Part shown: positions 25,029 to 33,701 of the stretch, one piece after another | How positions within the stretch are numbered: position 1 is the first letter of the stretch | Layout: each line of letters starts with the position of its first letter | Origin: Candidatus Collierbacteria bacterium | GTDB lineage: Bacteria > Patescibacteriota > Microgenomatia > UBA1400 > MFAQ01 | NCBI GenBank assembly: GCA_903886255.1 | Contig: CAISLM010000080.1 | Location: 1-34,838, forward strand | Direction of reading: 5' to 3' | DNA length: 34,838 nucleotides | Notes under the pieces: model-generated | Database searches by the model: none | Seen by the model: the letters and a program-made list of their open reading frames with translations, nothing else | Told to the model about the DNA's origin: nothing | Translations under genes and position numbers: made by a program

Positions 25029-26018
25029 CTAATATTTAGACGCGTGCTCCATCAAATATTTATCCGCATCCAGCGCCGCCTGGCATCCCATCCCCGCCGC
25101 TGTTACCGCTTGTTTATATCGATAATCAACCACATCGCCACAGCCAAAGACGCCCTCAACCGAAGTCATTGTTGGATAGCCGTCCTTCCAAATATCTTTA
25201 TCGCTAACTCTCCATTTCGTCCCCGACATCAACGCTGTTTGCGTAATCAGTAAAAAACCTTTTTCATCCAATTCCAATTTTCCTTCAAATATCGTCGTCG
25301 TCGGAACATGTCCGATTGCCACGAACACTCCATCGGCGGGAAAAGTTTCAACTTTTTCTGTTTTTATATTCTTTACCTTTATTGACGAAACAACAGGATC
25401 ACCATTGATTTCCAATACTTCGCTATTCCACACTACCTTCACCTTTGGATTCTCCAACACTCTTTTTTGCATTATTTTGCTGGCTCTAAATTCATCTCGT
25501 CTGTGAATAATAGTCACTTCAGCGGCAAATTTTGTCAGTGCTAAGGTATCTTCCATAGCCGCATCTCCCCCGCCAACAACGAAGGTCTTCTTCCCTTTAT
25601 AAAAAGCCGCATCACAAACTGCGCAGGTACTCACTCCGCGGCCAATATACTTGTCCTCGCCAATTCCAATCATTTTTGATGACGCTCCGGTTGAAACAAT
25701 AACTACTCTTGATCTGTACTCGGTATCTCCTACCCAAACTTTTTTTACTGTCCCCAAAAGATCCACTTTTGTTGCCTGTGAATAAAGAACTTCGGCACCA
25801 AACCTTTTTGCCTGAGCCTCCATTGCCATCATCAAATCTGGACCTAAAATTCCTTTTTCAAATCCCGGATAATTTTCCACTTCGGTCGTAAAAATCAATT
25901 GACCTCCTGGTTGTGCTCCTGCCAATACTAGTACTGACAATGTCGACCTTCCCAGATAAATAGCCGCGGTATACCCACTCGGACCGCCGCCAATGATTAT
26001 TACATCAAAATGTTTCAT
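25029..26018 (-). CDS. trxB: Thioredoxin reductase
   Basis: VIIIGGGPSGYTAAIYLGRS, STCAVCDAAFYKGK (CxxC), VVGGGDAAMED, GVFGCGDVVD. Confidence 0.96.
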   Translation of the reverse strand: MKHFDVIIIGGGPSGYTAAIYLGRSTLSVLVLAGAQPGGQLIFTTEVENYPGFEKGILGPDLMMAMEAQAKRFGAEVLYSQATKVDLLGTVKKVWVGDTEYRSRVVIVSTGASSKMIGIGEDKYIGRGVSTCAVCDAAFYKGKKTFVVGGGDAAMEDTLALTKFAAEVTIIHRRDEFRASKIMQKRVLENPKVKVVWNSEVLEINGDPVVSSIKVKNIKTEKVETFPADGVFVAIGHVPTTTIFEGKLELDEKGFLLITQTALMSGTKWRVSDKDIWKDGYPTMTSVEGVFGCGDVVDYRYKQAVTAAGMGCQAALDADKYLMEHASKY

Positions 26019-26019
26019 A

Positions 26020-26340
26020 CTACTTTAGTACCTTCTTTATCATTTCTTCATAAACTTCCTTGCCCCCAAACCCTACTTGTCTTGCCACTTCTTTACCGCC
26101 ATTAAATAAAACAACTGTTGGAATACTCATTACACCATATTTACCGGCCACACCGGGATTGGCGTCTACATCGACTTTTCCCACCATCACCCCATCATAT
26201 TTTTTCGCTATTTCTTCGATTACCGGGGCCACCATTCTGCATGGTCCACACCAATCGGCAAAAAAATCTACTAAAACAGGTTTGCTTGCTTTCAAAACCA
26301 TATCTGCAAAGTTGGCGTCCGTAAATTGAATTGGATCCAT
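26020..26340 (-). CDS. trxA: Thioredoxin
   Basis: VDFFADWCGPCRMVAPVIEEIA, MSIPTVVLFNGG. Confidence 0.97.
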   Translation of the reverse strand: MDPIQFTDANFADMVLKASKPVLVDFFADWCGPCRMVAPVIEEIAKKYDGVMVGKVDVDANPGVAGKYGVMSIPTVVLFNGGKEVARQVGFGGKEVYEEMIKKVLK

Positions 26341-26366
26341 AAATTTTATTTAATTGTTAATAATAA

Positions 26367-26594
26367 TTAGAGAAATCTCTTCAATAATTTAGTATATTCT
26401 TCTTTTGAACAGCTGGAGGAAGCGTCGGCCAAAAGTGTTTTTGCCACGCTTTTTAGTGAACTCATTGAAGCCACAACCTGGGTTACAATTGCTTCGCAAC
26501 TTTTATCCGCACCCACCATTTTTTCAATTCCACCCACTTGTCCCTGAATTCTTTTTAACATCACTTGCATTTTTTTCTTTTCTTCGATTGACAT
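26367..26594 (-). CDS. CsoR/RcnR/CstR-family (DUF156) transcriptional repressor
   Basis: MLKRIQGQVGGIEKMVGADKSCEAIVTQVVASMSSLKSVAKTLLADASSSCS. ATG 26594 (MSIEEKKK) preferred over the track start. Confidence 0.88.
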   Translation of the reverse strand: MSIEEKKKMQVMLKRIQGQVGGIEKMVGADKSCEAIVTQVVASMSSLKSVAKTLLADASSSCSKEEYTKLLKRFL

Positions 26595-26612
26595 ATACCC
26601 CCCATGGTATAT
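26593..26612. promoter_or_regulatory. Palindromic C/G-tract operator ATATACC-CCCCAT-GGTATAT
   Basis: 7-bp perfect arms with an internal C-tract, overlapping the repressor gene's start codon; resembles CsoR/FrmR/CstR operators. Confidence 0.7.
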
Positions 26613-26642
26613 TAAAAAACTCAACAAGTCAAATTGAAAATA

Positions 26643-27218
26643 CTAAAGCCCGAAAGCCAAAAAAACATATACAACACTAACCGATATCATAAACCAAAAT
26701 TTCTCACTCGGCTCTAACGTTCGTTTGATCTGCCAAAACCAGAGATCCAGCCTCTCTTTATCTTTAAAATAGTCATAAATAAAATCAAACAGCAAATGTG
26801 TCCCGATACCAAGCATAAATCCCCTGGCAAACATATTTGCAACGCTCGTCATCGTAAAAAATGCTAATACAATCCAAACTAATAAAAACAAAAAGCTTCT
26901 CATTACCAGTTCTCTTTGATCAAAAGATTCAGCCAGAATAAGCTTAACTCTATCTGAAAAATTCTTCCCGGCAAATAGTTCTTTTATTTTTATTTCCGAA
27001 ATTTCTCCCGGTTTAGAAATAACACTATAGAAAACACTATCAAGAAACACAAATAAAAATCCGATCATTGCCCCGAGAAGCCACCACAACAAATCAATAT
27101 TAAAGATAAAGCTTCTGTTGAAGATGCTCCACAAAATCAATAAACCCAGAACCCCGAATAATACTAATTGATGAAACCACATTTTCCCTTTAAACATCCT
27201 TAATCCCATTGTACACAA
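26643..27218 (-). CDS. Hypothetical multi-pass membrane protein
   Basis: Several hydrophobic segments (FGVLGLLILWSIF, LLWWLLGAMIGFLFVFL, FLFLLVWIVLAFF, FWFMISVSVVYVFLAFGL). Exact start uncertain. Confidence 0.75.
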   Translation of the reverse strand: MCTMGLRMFKGKMWFHQLVLFGVLGLLILWSIFNRSFIFNIDLLWWLLGAMIGFLFVFLDSVFYSVISKPGEISEIKIKELFAGKNFSDRVKLILAESFDQRELVMRSFLFLLVWIVLAFFTMTSVANMFARGFMLGIGTHLLFDFIYDYFKDKERLDLWFWQIKRTLEPSEKFWFMISVSVVYVFLAFGL

Positions 27219-27224
27219 ATCTAA

Positions 27225-28487
27225 TTAGTCCTTCCATTCGGCAATCTCAGCTTGAGGCAATCTCAGCTTCTTAGGAGTGACAATCAATAAAACAATCGCC
27301 ACCACAACTGTTACTCCTCCAACCACTGCGAAAGTCATTCTTTCACCTACCATCCCCGCAATAAAGCCTGCCATGATAGGACCAATAATATACGCAATAT
27401 TTAGCATTGAACTCGATAGTCCAACCATATGTTTCTTTTCCTTTCCCATTCTAGCCAATATATCTGAATAGACCGCATCCGTCATCGGAGCGGAAACCGA
27501 TAGCGAAGCACCAATCAAAAACGACAATAAAAGCATTATAAATAAATTTCCCCCAAACCCCAAACACAACAAAAGCACTCCGGAAAGTAGCAAAAAGGCT
27601 TCTGCCATTTTTTTCTTTCCCTTGTAAACACCCCATTTTGTCAGCACAACTCCTAAAAACACCGGTGGTAACATATACAAAGGTAAAAATAAAATTCCAA
27701 ACAAACCATTTTTTGCCAGATTATCTGACAAAACTGCTCCGGTTGTCCAATACGTAGCATCAATAAGGCCCATCATCATGCTAATGGCCAACACTGGCCA
27801 AACATGTTCAAATAAAACTTTCCAATATCCCAATTCTTCCCGAATATTAAACTTCTCCATCGGAATTACAGTTTTTTCAAAGTCTGTTTCTCTCTTATTT
27901 GTCAGAAGCCAGATTAGATATCCTACACAAACAGACGCCGCGGCCACAACCGGAACCACCGAATTTCCCTTGCTGATCGCTAGCCAGCTTCCCAAAATCG
28001 GACCGATAAAATAAGCCAAACATCTAAACACTCCAATCGTCGCCCAAACACCTGATCGAGATCTTAAAGGAACTGCATCTGACACAAACTGTGACGAACC
28101 AAATCCAAGTAATTCGTAGTAAACCCCCCACACTGCCATTGCTACCAGAAATAATAATATCCAAGGCCAAGATGTCGTCCAAAGTAGCACTCCGGAAAAA
28201 ACCAAGCTCACACCGATACCAAGTAAGATTAGCTTCCTCGACTTAAAACCTCGTAGCAATTGGGGAATTATCAAATCACTCAAAAACCCGATGACGGAAG
28301 AAAAAGAAAATACCAACCCCATAATCAAGGAACTACCCAAAGCCGTCTGCATATACGATGGTATCCAATCGCTTAAAATAGCGTCACTCAGACACACGAA
28401 AAAAAAGATCAATGACACAACCAGAACTCGAGACCACATCGAATCACGAAGTAAGCCAAATGTATTTTTCTCTAATCTCATCCACAC
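27225..28487 (-). CDS. Major facilitator superfamily transporter
   Basis: About 12 hydrophobic segments over 420 aa; MFS-like loops (GFLSDLIIPQLLRGFKSRKLILLG). Confidence 0.85.
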   Translation of the reverse strand: MWMRLEKNTFGLLRDSMWSRVLVVSLIFFFVCLSDAILSDWIPSYMQTALGSSLIMGLVFSFSSVIGFLSDLIIPQLLRGFKSRKLILLGIGVSLVFSGVLLWTTSWPWILLFLVAMAVWGVYYELLGFGSSQFVSDAVPLRSRSGVWATIGVFRCLAYFIGPILGSWLAISKGNSVVPVVAAASVCVGYLIWLLTNKRETDFEKTVIPMEKFNIREELGYWKVLFEHVWPVLAISMMMGLIDATYWTTGAVLSDNLAKNGLFGILFLPLYMLPPVFLGVVLTKWGVYKGKKKMAEAFLLLSGVLLLCLGFGGNLFIMLLLSFLIGASLSVSAPMTDAVYSDILARMGKEKKHMVGLSSSMLNIAYIIGPIMAGFIAGMVGERMTFAVVGGVTVVVAIVLLIVTPKKLRLPQAEIAEWKD

Positions 28488-28505
28488 TCATCTTACCAAA
28501 TACCT

Positions 28506-28802
28506 CTACTTCTTCTCCACTAAACTTTCGGTTTTTAACTGTTTCAATTTCCACATAAACAGTTTCCCCTTGCTGGTCGGATGATTGGCTCCCAACACGA
28601 ACAACCTCGCCTGTTCAATCAAGGGTCTTGGAGTATTTTTAGCCAACCGCATATAGATAGGAGTATGGGCGGTATCATCTAGTTCCACAGCCAATCTATA
28701 TGCATAGTCCTGAAACTCTCTACTGATTCGTCTTTGTTTGGTTTCTTCCAGATCATAACGATCTAAAATACTTGCCATTGGTTTAAAGCCTATTTTATCC
28801 AT
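28506..28802 (-). CDS. Hypothetical protein (~98 aa)
   Basis: Internal ATG 28802 (MDKIGFKPMASILDRYDLEETKQRR) is more plausible than the overlapping upstream track start. Confidence 0.65.
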   Translation of the reverse strand: MDKIGFKPMASILDRYDLEETKQRRISREFQDYAYRLAVELDDTAHTPIYMRLAKNTPRPLIEQARLFVLGANHPTSKGKLFMWKLKQLKTESLVEKK

Positions 28803-28827
28803 CTGTTTACTACTATAATTTATTTCG

Positions 28828-30642
28828 ATGCTAAAAGTTGAAAATATTTTAACCAATTTAGAAAAGTTCATTAAAACCTATACTTCAACGGTAAAAATTG
28901 TTTGGAATACAGACCGATCCGGACTAATTAAGCTCACAGTTGCGAACGCTCTAAATGGTGTTCTCGTCTACCCATCGCTCCTTGTCGCCAAACTTCTCAT
29001 CGACTCTGTCATGCTCTCTGTTACCACACACAATGTCTCTGCCGGTATTAGAGGAATGGTCATCTCAGCAGTTCTCGGCCTTCTAATAAATTTATCTCAA
29101 CAAATTCTTCAAGGGATAGACGAAGTCTATAGCGGTACCTTGGCAAATGTTCTTTCGGAAAAAATACAGATTTCCATATCCAGAAAACTCAGTCTCTTAC
29201 CTGTTCCCATTGCCGAATCTCCAACTACCAGAAATCTACAGCAAAAGGTTCTCGACAATGCAGGTCGTTCTACCTGGTCGCTTATTATCCCCATATCCAC
29301 ATTCCCGGAACTTTTCTTCACCATCATATCAACTGCAATCCCCATTATTACCTTTCAGCCCCTCATTATCATTCCTAGCGTTATTCTTGCCATCCCCAAC
29401 ATTATTATCGGAGTTGGCTTTTCAAAATCCCAGCATGCCCTATCCACTGAGTTTTCTCCCAAGTGGCGCATTTGGAGTGCACTTGAAGACTTTGCCACCA
29501 AAGGCCGTTATTTATATGAAAATAAAATCCTTGGCCATGTTGAAATTCTTTTAGACAGACGTTTCAAGATGGCCAATGAAAACTTTACCAGACGCCAAAA
29601 ATTAAGTGCTTCATATGCCAAAAAAAGACAAATCGTCTCAGTGCCTCTTTATACTTTCCAGTCGGGTATGCAACTATATTTGTATTATCTGGCTATTATC
29701 CAAACCTTGACTCTAGGTACGGCTCAAATAACCAGTAATGCTATCAACAGTTTCATTAGTAGTGTCTATCGCATCATTAGACAGGCCAATGATATTTTTC
29801 AAAACTATCTCTTCGTCAACGACTATGAAACCTTCATGGATCTTCCCGAGGAAGATCAACTCTCTGGAATCCACTTCCCTGAAAAAATTATCGAAGGCAT
29901 CGACTTCCAACATGTATGGTTCAAATATCCGCAATCAAACAACTGGATTCTAAAAGATGTTTCGTTCAAAATTAATCCTGCGGACAATATCGCCATTGTT
30001 GGTCAAAATGGTGCCGGAAAAACCACCCTAATTAAACTTCTTTGTCGTTTTTATCTACCTCAAAAAGGAGCAATTATAATCGATGGCCACAATATCGAAG
30101 ATTACAATCTAAAAGAATATCGTTTTAAATTCTCGGCCCTATTCCAAGACTTCGCTCAATATCCATTTTCTGTAGAAGATAATATTCGTTTTGGTGATAT
30201 CTCCCAAAAGAAAAGTTCCAAGAAAATTCATCGCGCAGCCAAGCTCACCGGTATTACCGGATTTATTGAATCTCTACCTCTGGGCTATAAAAATCCACTC
30301 GATAAAGAATTTAAAGATGGCGTTGAACCCTCAAAAGGGCTTTGGCAGAGAGTTGCTCTTGCCAGAATTCTTTATCGTCCCTCGGAAGTTCTAATTCTCG
30401 ATGAGCCAACCTCTAACGTTGACCCCCAATCGGAAGAAGAAATTTTCTCCAAAGTTCTTGAGGTTGCCAAAGAAAAAATTATTTTTCTTGTCTCTCATCG
30501 ATTCAGCACGGTAAGGAAAGCCGATAAAATTCTTGTTCTTGAGCATGGAACAGTCATCGAATATGGCACCCATCACGATCTAATGAAAAAAAACGGCCGT
30601 TATAAAGAGTTATTTGAGATTCAAGCCCAGAGTTTCCGCTAG
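28828..30642 (+). CDS. ABC transporter, fused permease/ATPase
   Basis: Walker A VGQNGAGKTTLIKL, Walker B VLILDEPTSNVD, H-loop LVSHRFST; N-terminal TM domain. C-loop is PSKGLWQR instead of LSGGQxQR. TATAAT 8 nt before ATG. Confidence 0.93.
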   Translation: MLKVENILTNLEKFIKTYTSTVKIVWNTDRSGLIKLTVANALNGVLVYPSLLVAKLLIDSVMLSVTTHNVSAGIRGMVISAVLGLLINLSQQILQGIDEVYSGTLANVLSEKIQISISRKLSLLPVPIAESPTTRNLQQKVLDNAGRSTWSLIIPISTFPELFFTIISTAIPIITFQPLIIIPSVILAIPNIIIGVGFSKSQHALSTEFSPKWRIWSALEDFATKGRYLYENKILGHVEILLDRRFKMANENFTRRQKLSASYAKKRQIVSVPLYTFQSGMQLYLYYLAIIQTLTLGTAQITSNAINSFISSVYRIIRQANDIFQNYLFVNDYETFMDLPEEDQLSGIHFPEKIIEGIDFQHVWFKYPQSNNWILKDVSFKINPADNIAIVGQNGAGKTTLIKLLCRFYLPQKGAIIIDGHNIEDYNLKEYRFKFSALFQDFAQYPFSVEDNIRFGDISQKKSSKKIHRAAKLTGITGFIESLPLGYKNPLDKEFKDGVEPSKGLWQRVALARILYRPSEVLILDEPTSNVDPQSEEEIFSKVLEVAKEKIIFLVSHRFSTVRKADKILVLEHGTVIEYGTHHDLMKKNGRYKELFEIQAQSFR

Positions 30643-31140
30643 TTCTCTTATTATTTCATCCATAACGGCGTTTATCTCTTTTAGCTCTTCCTTACTCATT
30701 TTTGACAATACATAATCCGCCCCGGTCCCGTATCCTGTCACCGGTTGGCGGTTGTCAATACCAATTCTCACCCTTAAAAAATCTTTCCTTCCCAAATACT
30801 GCTCAACAGATTTCAAACCATTATGAACTTTTGGTCCCTTTTCCTTTTGAATTTTGTATTCCCCAAATGCGATATCCAGATCATCATGCACAATTACTAC
30901 ATCTTCGATTCCGGCCTTATAAAAGTCCATAATTTTCCGCACTGCCCTTCCTGAATCGTTCATAAAAGTCTGTGGTTTAATAAGTAGCAAGCTGTCTCTT
31001 TTCAATATTTCTGCCTCCTGTTTCTTGTCCATCTCAAAACTATCCTTTCCCGCCAATTTATCAATAAACATAAATCCTGCGTTGTGTCGCGTTTTTTCGT
31101 ATTCTTCACCTGGGTTTCCTAGTCCAACAATTATTTTCAT
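30610..31140 (-). CDS. pth: Peptidyl-tRNA hydrolase
   Basis: MKIIVGLGNPGEEYEKTRHNAGFMFID, LLIKPQTFMNDSGRAV, VHDDLDIAFGEYKI, HNGLKSVEQYLG. Start corrected to ATG 31140. Confidence 0.96.
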   Translation of the reverse strand: MKIIVGLGNPGEEYEKTRHNAGFMFIDKLAGKDSFEMDKKQEAEILKRDSLLLIKPQTFMNDSGRAVRKIMDFYKAGIEDVVIVHDDLDIAFGEYKIQKEKGPKVHNGLKSVEQYLGRKDFLRVRIGIDNRQPVTGYGTGADYVLSKMSKEELKEINAVMDEIIRELAETLGLNLK

Positions 31141-31206
31141 ATTAAGCATTATAGCGAAAGTTACCAAGAGACCATGCACGCTCTTATACTATAATCATAT
31201 CAGTCT

Positions 31207-32073
31207 ATGATCAAAGAACCTTTTTTTTCAATCATTATTCCTTGCCTAAACGAAGAGAAGTCGCTTCCCCTATTACTCAAGGACCTTGCAGACCAAACAC
31301 TTCAGGACTTCGAAGTCATTGTTATTGATGGTCACTCTAAAGATAAAACTGTTGAAAAGGCCGAAAAATTTATCAAAATTCTTCCCTCTCTGACCATCCT
31401 GACCAGTAAAATAAGAAACGTTTCTGTCCAAAGGAACATGGGAGGAGAAGCCGCTATAGGCACCTACCTTCTTTTCAACGACGCCGACAATCGGCTCCCC
31501 AATTACTTCCTCGAAGGCGTCAAATACCAACAGACAGTCAAACCAGCAGACATGTTCACTACTTGGTGCTCACCTGACTCTAACCGCAATTCAGACAAAG
31601 CAGTTACGACCTACCTCAACCTTCTGGCTGAAACAGGATTCCTTCTTGGCAGTCCGGGTGCTCTTGGGGCAATGATCGGTTGCCGTCGGAAACTATTCGG
31701 CAAGATTGGTGGTTTTAATCCTGAAGTGGGTTTCGCAGAAGACACAGAATTTATTCGCCAGGGATATCGAAAGGGTTATTCATTTTCTATTATTCATGAA
31801 CCTCGTTTTATTTATTCACTCAGACGTTTCCGATCAATTGGCACCCTAAAGCTTATCCGGCAATATTCGGTTCTTAATCTGAAGTACATGACCAACCAAA
31901 AAGTTGATCAAAAAAAAGAATACCCGATGGGTGGTATTTATCCTGATAAAGCCAAAACTACTCCGGAATTTATAAAAAACCTTCAATCTGTCTTTCTGAA
32001 AAATGGCCCAAAAAAGAATATTACTGAACAAATTAGAGCTCTCCTAAGTCTCGAAGAAGCGGATCTAAAATAA
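31207..32073 (+). CDS. Family 2 glycosyltransferase
   Basis: FSIIIPCLNEEKSLPLLLKDLADQTLQDFEVIVIDGHSKDKT, LLFNDADNRLP, GFAEDTEFIRQGYRKG. Confidence 0.9.
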   Translation: MIKEPFFSIIIPCLNEEKSLPLLLKDLADQTLQDFEVIVIDGHSKDKTVEKAEKFIKILPSLTILTSKIRNVSVQRNMGGEAAIGTYLLFNDADNRLPNYFLEGVKYQQTVKPADMFTTWCSPDSNRNSDKAVTTYLNLLAETGFLLGSPGALGAMIGCRRKLFGKIGGFNPEVGFAEDTEFIRQGYRKGYSFSIIHEPRFIYSLRRFRSIGTLKLIRQYSVLNLKYMTNQKVDQKKEYPMGGIYPDKAKTTPEFIKNLQSVFLKNGPKKNITEQIRALLSLEEADLK

Positions 32074-32082
32074 AAGATTGTC

Positions 32083-33015
32083 TCAAGCAAAAATAAATTG
32101 GAGTCCGATAAACATCAAATATATTCCGATTAGGACTACCCCTTCCCATCGCTCAAGTTTCTTTTTTGATTTTGTAAACAGCCAAAAAAGTCCCATTATG
32201 ACTACTAAAAATATCGACGAGAGACCCGTTTGAATCGATTCTTTCATTACAATTGGTGTAATTATCGCTGTAACTCCCAAGACCAAAGTAGAATTCATCG
32301 CTACGCTTTCCAACAAATCAGTCAAAACGATGCTCGCTTTTTGTTTTTTTCTAAAAAGTGAAATCAGTAATAATTCCGGAAGAGTCGTTCCTAAAGAAAT
32401 CAACAACAACCCCATCCAAAACCAACTAAAACTCCAATAGGTAGCAATTCTAACCGCTATCTGAACCAATTGCCACGAGCTGGCAGCCATTATTAAAAGT
32501 CCTAAAATCAAAATAACTACCAATCCTAAACTTTCGAAGATTTCCATTTTTCTTTTAGATTGTTTCACGCTTGATCGGGAATCTGAATAAATTGCATAAA
32601 TAAAGTAAATTGCTACCAACACAAACCCCTCGAATCTAGAAATTATTCCAAAAAACAACATAATAAAAGGCAGCAAGGCCAAACCGATTGCTATCCAAAA
32701 ATCTTTTTCTAAATATTCACCAACGACTGGTACTACAGAAGAAACTATTGCCAAACCTCCAATTACTAAGCTCAAATTCACCATATTTGCTCCCACTACA
32801 TTTCCCAGTGCAATCTGCGGCTTTCCCTCAATAGCAGCCGCAATTCCCACAAACAATTCCGGTAAAGCCAATGAAAATCCGATCAGAATAGAGTTAACTT
32901 TCTTTTTCTCGATTGGAAGTCTACCCACAAATTTCTCAAATACATCTACCACAACACCCGAAGCCAAAACAATTAATATCAACAATGCAATCACAATAAA
33001 AACATCCAAGACCAT
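32083..33015 (-). CDS. Sodium/calcium exchanger (CaCA) family membrane protein
   Basis: Two repeated halves: FSLALPELFVGIAAAIEGKPQIALGNVVGANMVNLSLVIG and LGTTLPELLLISLF...VAMNSTLVLGVTAI. Confidence 0.87.
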   Translation of the reverse strand: MVLDVFIVIALLILIVLASGVVVDVFEKFVGRLPIEKKKVNSILIGFSLALPELFVGIAAAIEGKPQIALGNVVGANMVNLSLVIGGLAIVSSVVPVVGEYLEKDFWIAIGLALLPFIMLFFGIISRFEGFVLVAIYFIYAIYSDSRSSVKQSKRKMEIFESLGLVVILILGLLIMAASSWQLVQIAVRIATYWSFSWFWMGLLLISLGTTLPELLLISLFRKKQKASIVLTDLLESVAMNSTLVLGVTAIITPIVMKESIQTGLSSIFLVVIMGLFWLFTKSKKKLERWEGVVLIGIYLMFIGLQFIFA

Positions 33016-33045
33016 AATTCATTTTAGCATCTAACTCTCCTTGCG

Positions 33046-33687
33046 TTATTCCGCCTTTTTCTTTCCTTTTTTCAGCATTGTCCACAAAATCGGCACTATT
33101 GAAATCAACACAATCACAATAACAACAAACTCAAAATTCGCCTTCACAATAGGTACGTTGCCAAACAAAAATCCTCCGAAAAGGAAAAGTGAAACCCATG
33201 ACAATCCTCCGATAATGTTGTAAGTAATAAAATGTCCGTAGCTCATTTCGCTCACACCGGCCACAAACGGCACGAATGTCCTTACAATGGGTACAAAACG
33301 TCCCAACAATATCGCTGCGCCACCATGCTTTGCATAAAAGGCCTCAGCCTCCTCCAAATATTTTTTCTTAAAAAATCTACTGTTTTTTTCAAATACTTCC
33401 CTGCCTAAAAAATGTCCTACCCAATAGTTAACAGTATCCCCCACGATTGCCGCCAAAGCCATCAGCCCAAACAGAATAATAATATTAAAAGATCCCATCG
33501 CTGCTAATGCTCCTGCTGCGAACAAAAGCGAGTCTCCCGGAAGAAACGGAGTTACCACAAATCCGGTTTCCATAAAAATCACAAAAAACAAAATTCCGTA
33601 AGTCAAAACACCATATTTGGCAATTACCAATACCAAATTTTTATCAATATGTAGGAAAAAATCTATTAAGAATTTTATGAATTGCAT
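33046..33687 (-). CDS. DedA-family (SNARE-associated/VTT) membrane protein
   Basis: TPFLPGDSLLFAAGALAA, HGGAAILLGRFVPIVRTFVPFVAGVSEMSYGHF. Confidence 0.92.
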   Translation of the reverse strand: MQFIKFLIDFFLHIDKNLVLVIAKYGVLTYGILFFVIFMETGFVVTPFLPGDSLLFAAGALAAMGSFNIIILFGLMALAAIVGDTVNYWVGHFLGREVFEKNSRFFKKKYLEEAEAFYAKHGGAAILLGRFVPIVRTFVPFVAGVSEMSYGHFITYNIIGGLSWVSLFLFGGFLFGNVPIVKANFEFVVIVIVLISIVPILWTMLKKGKKKAE

Positions 33688-33701
33688 TTCTAAATCATAC
33701 C

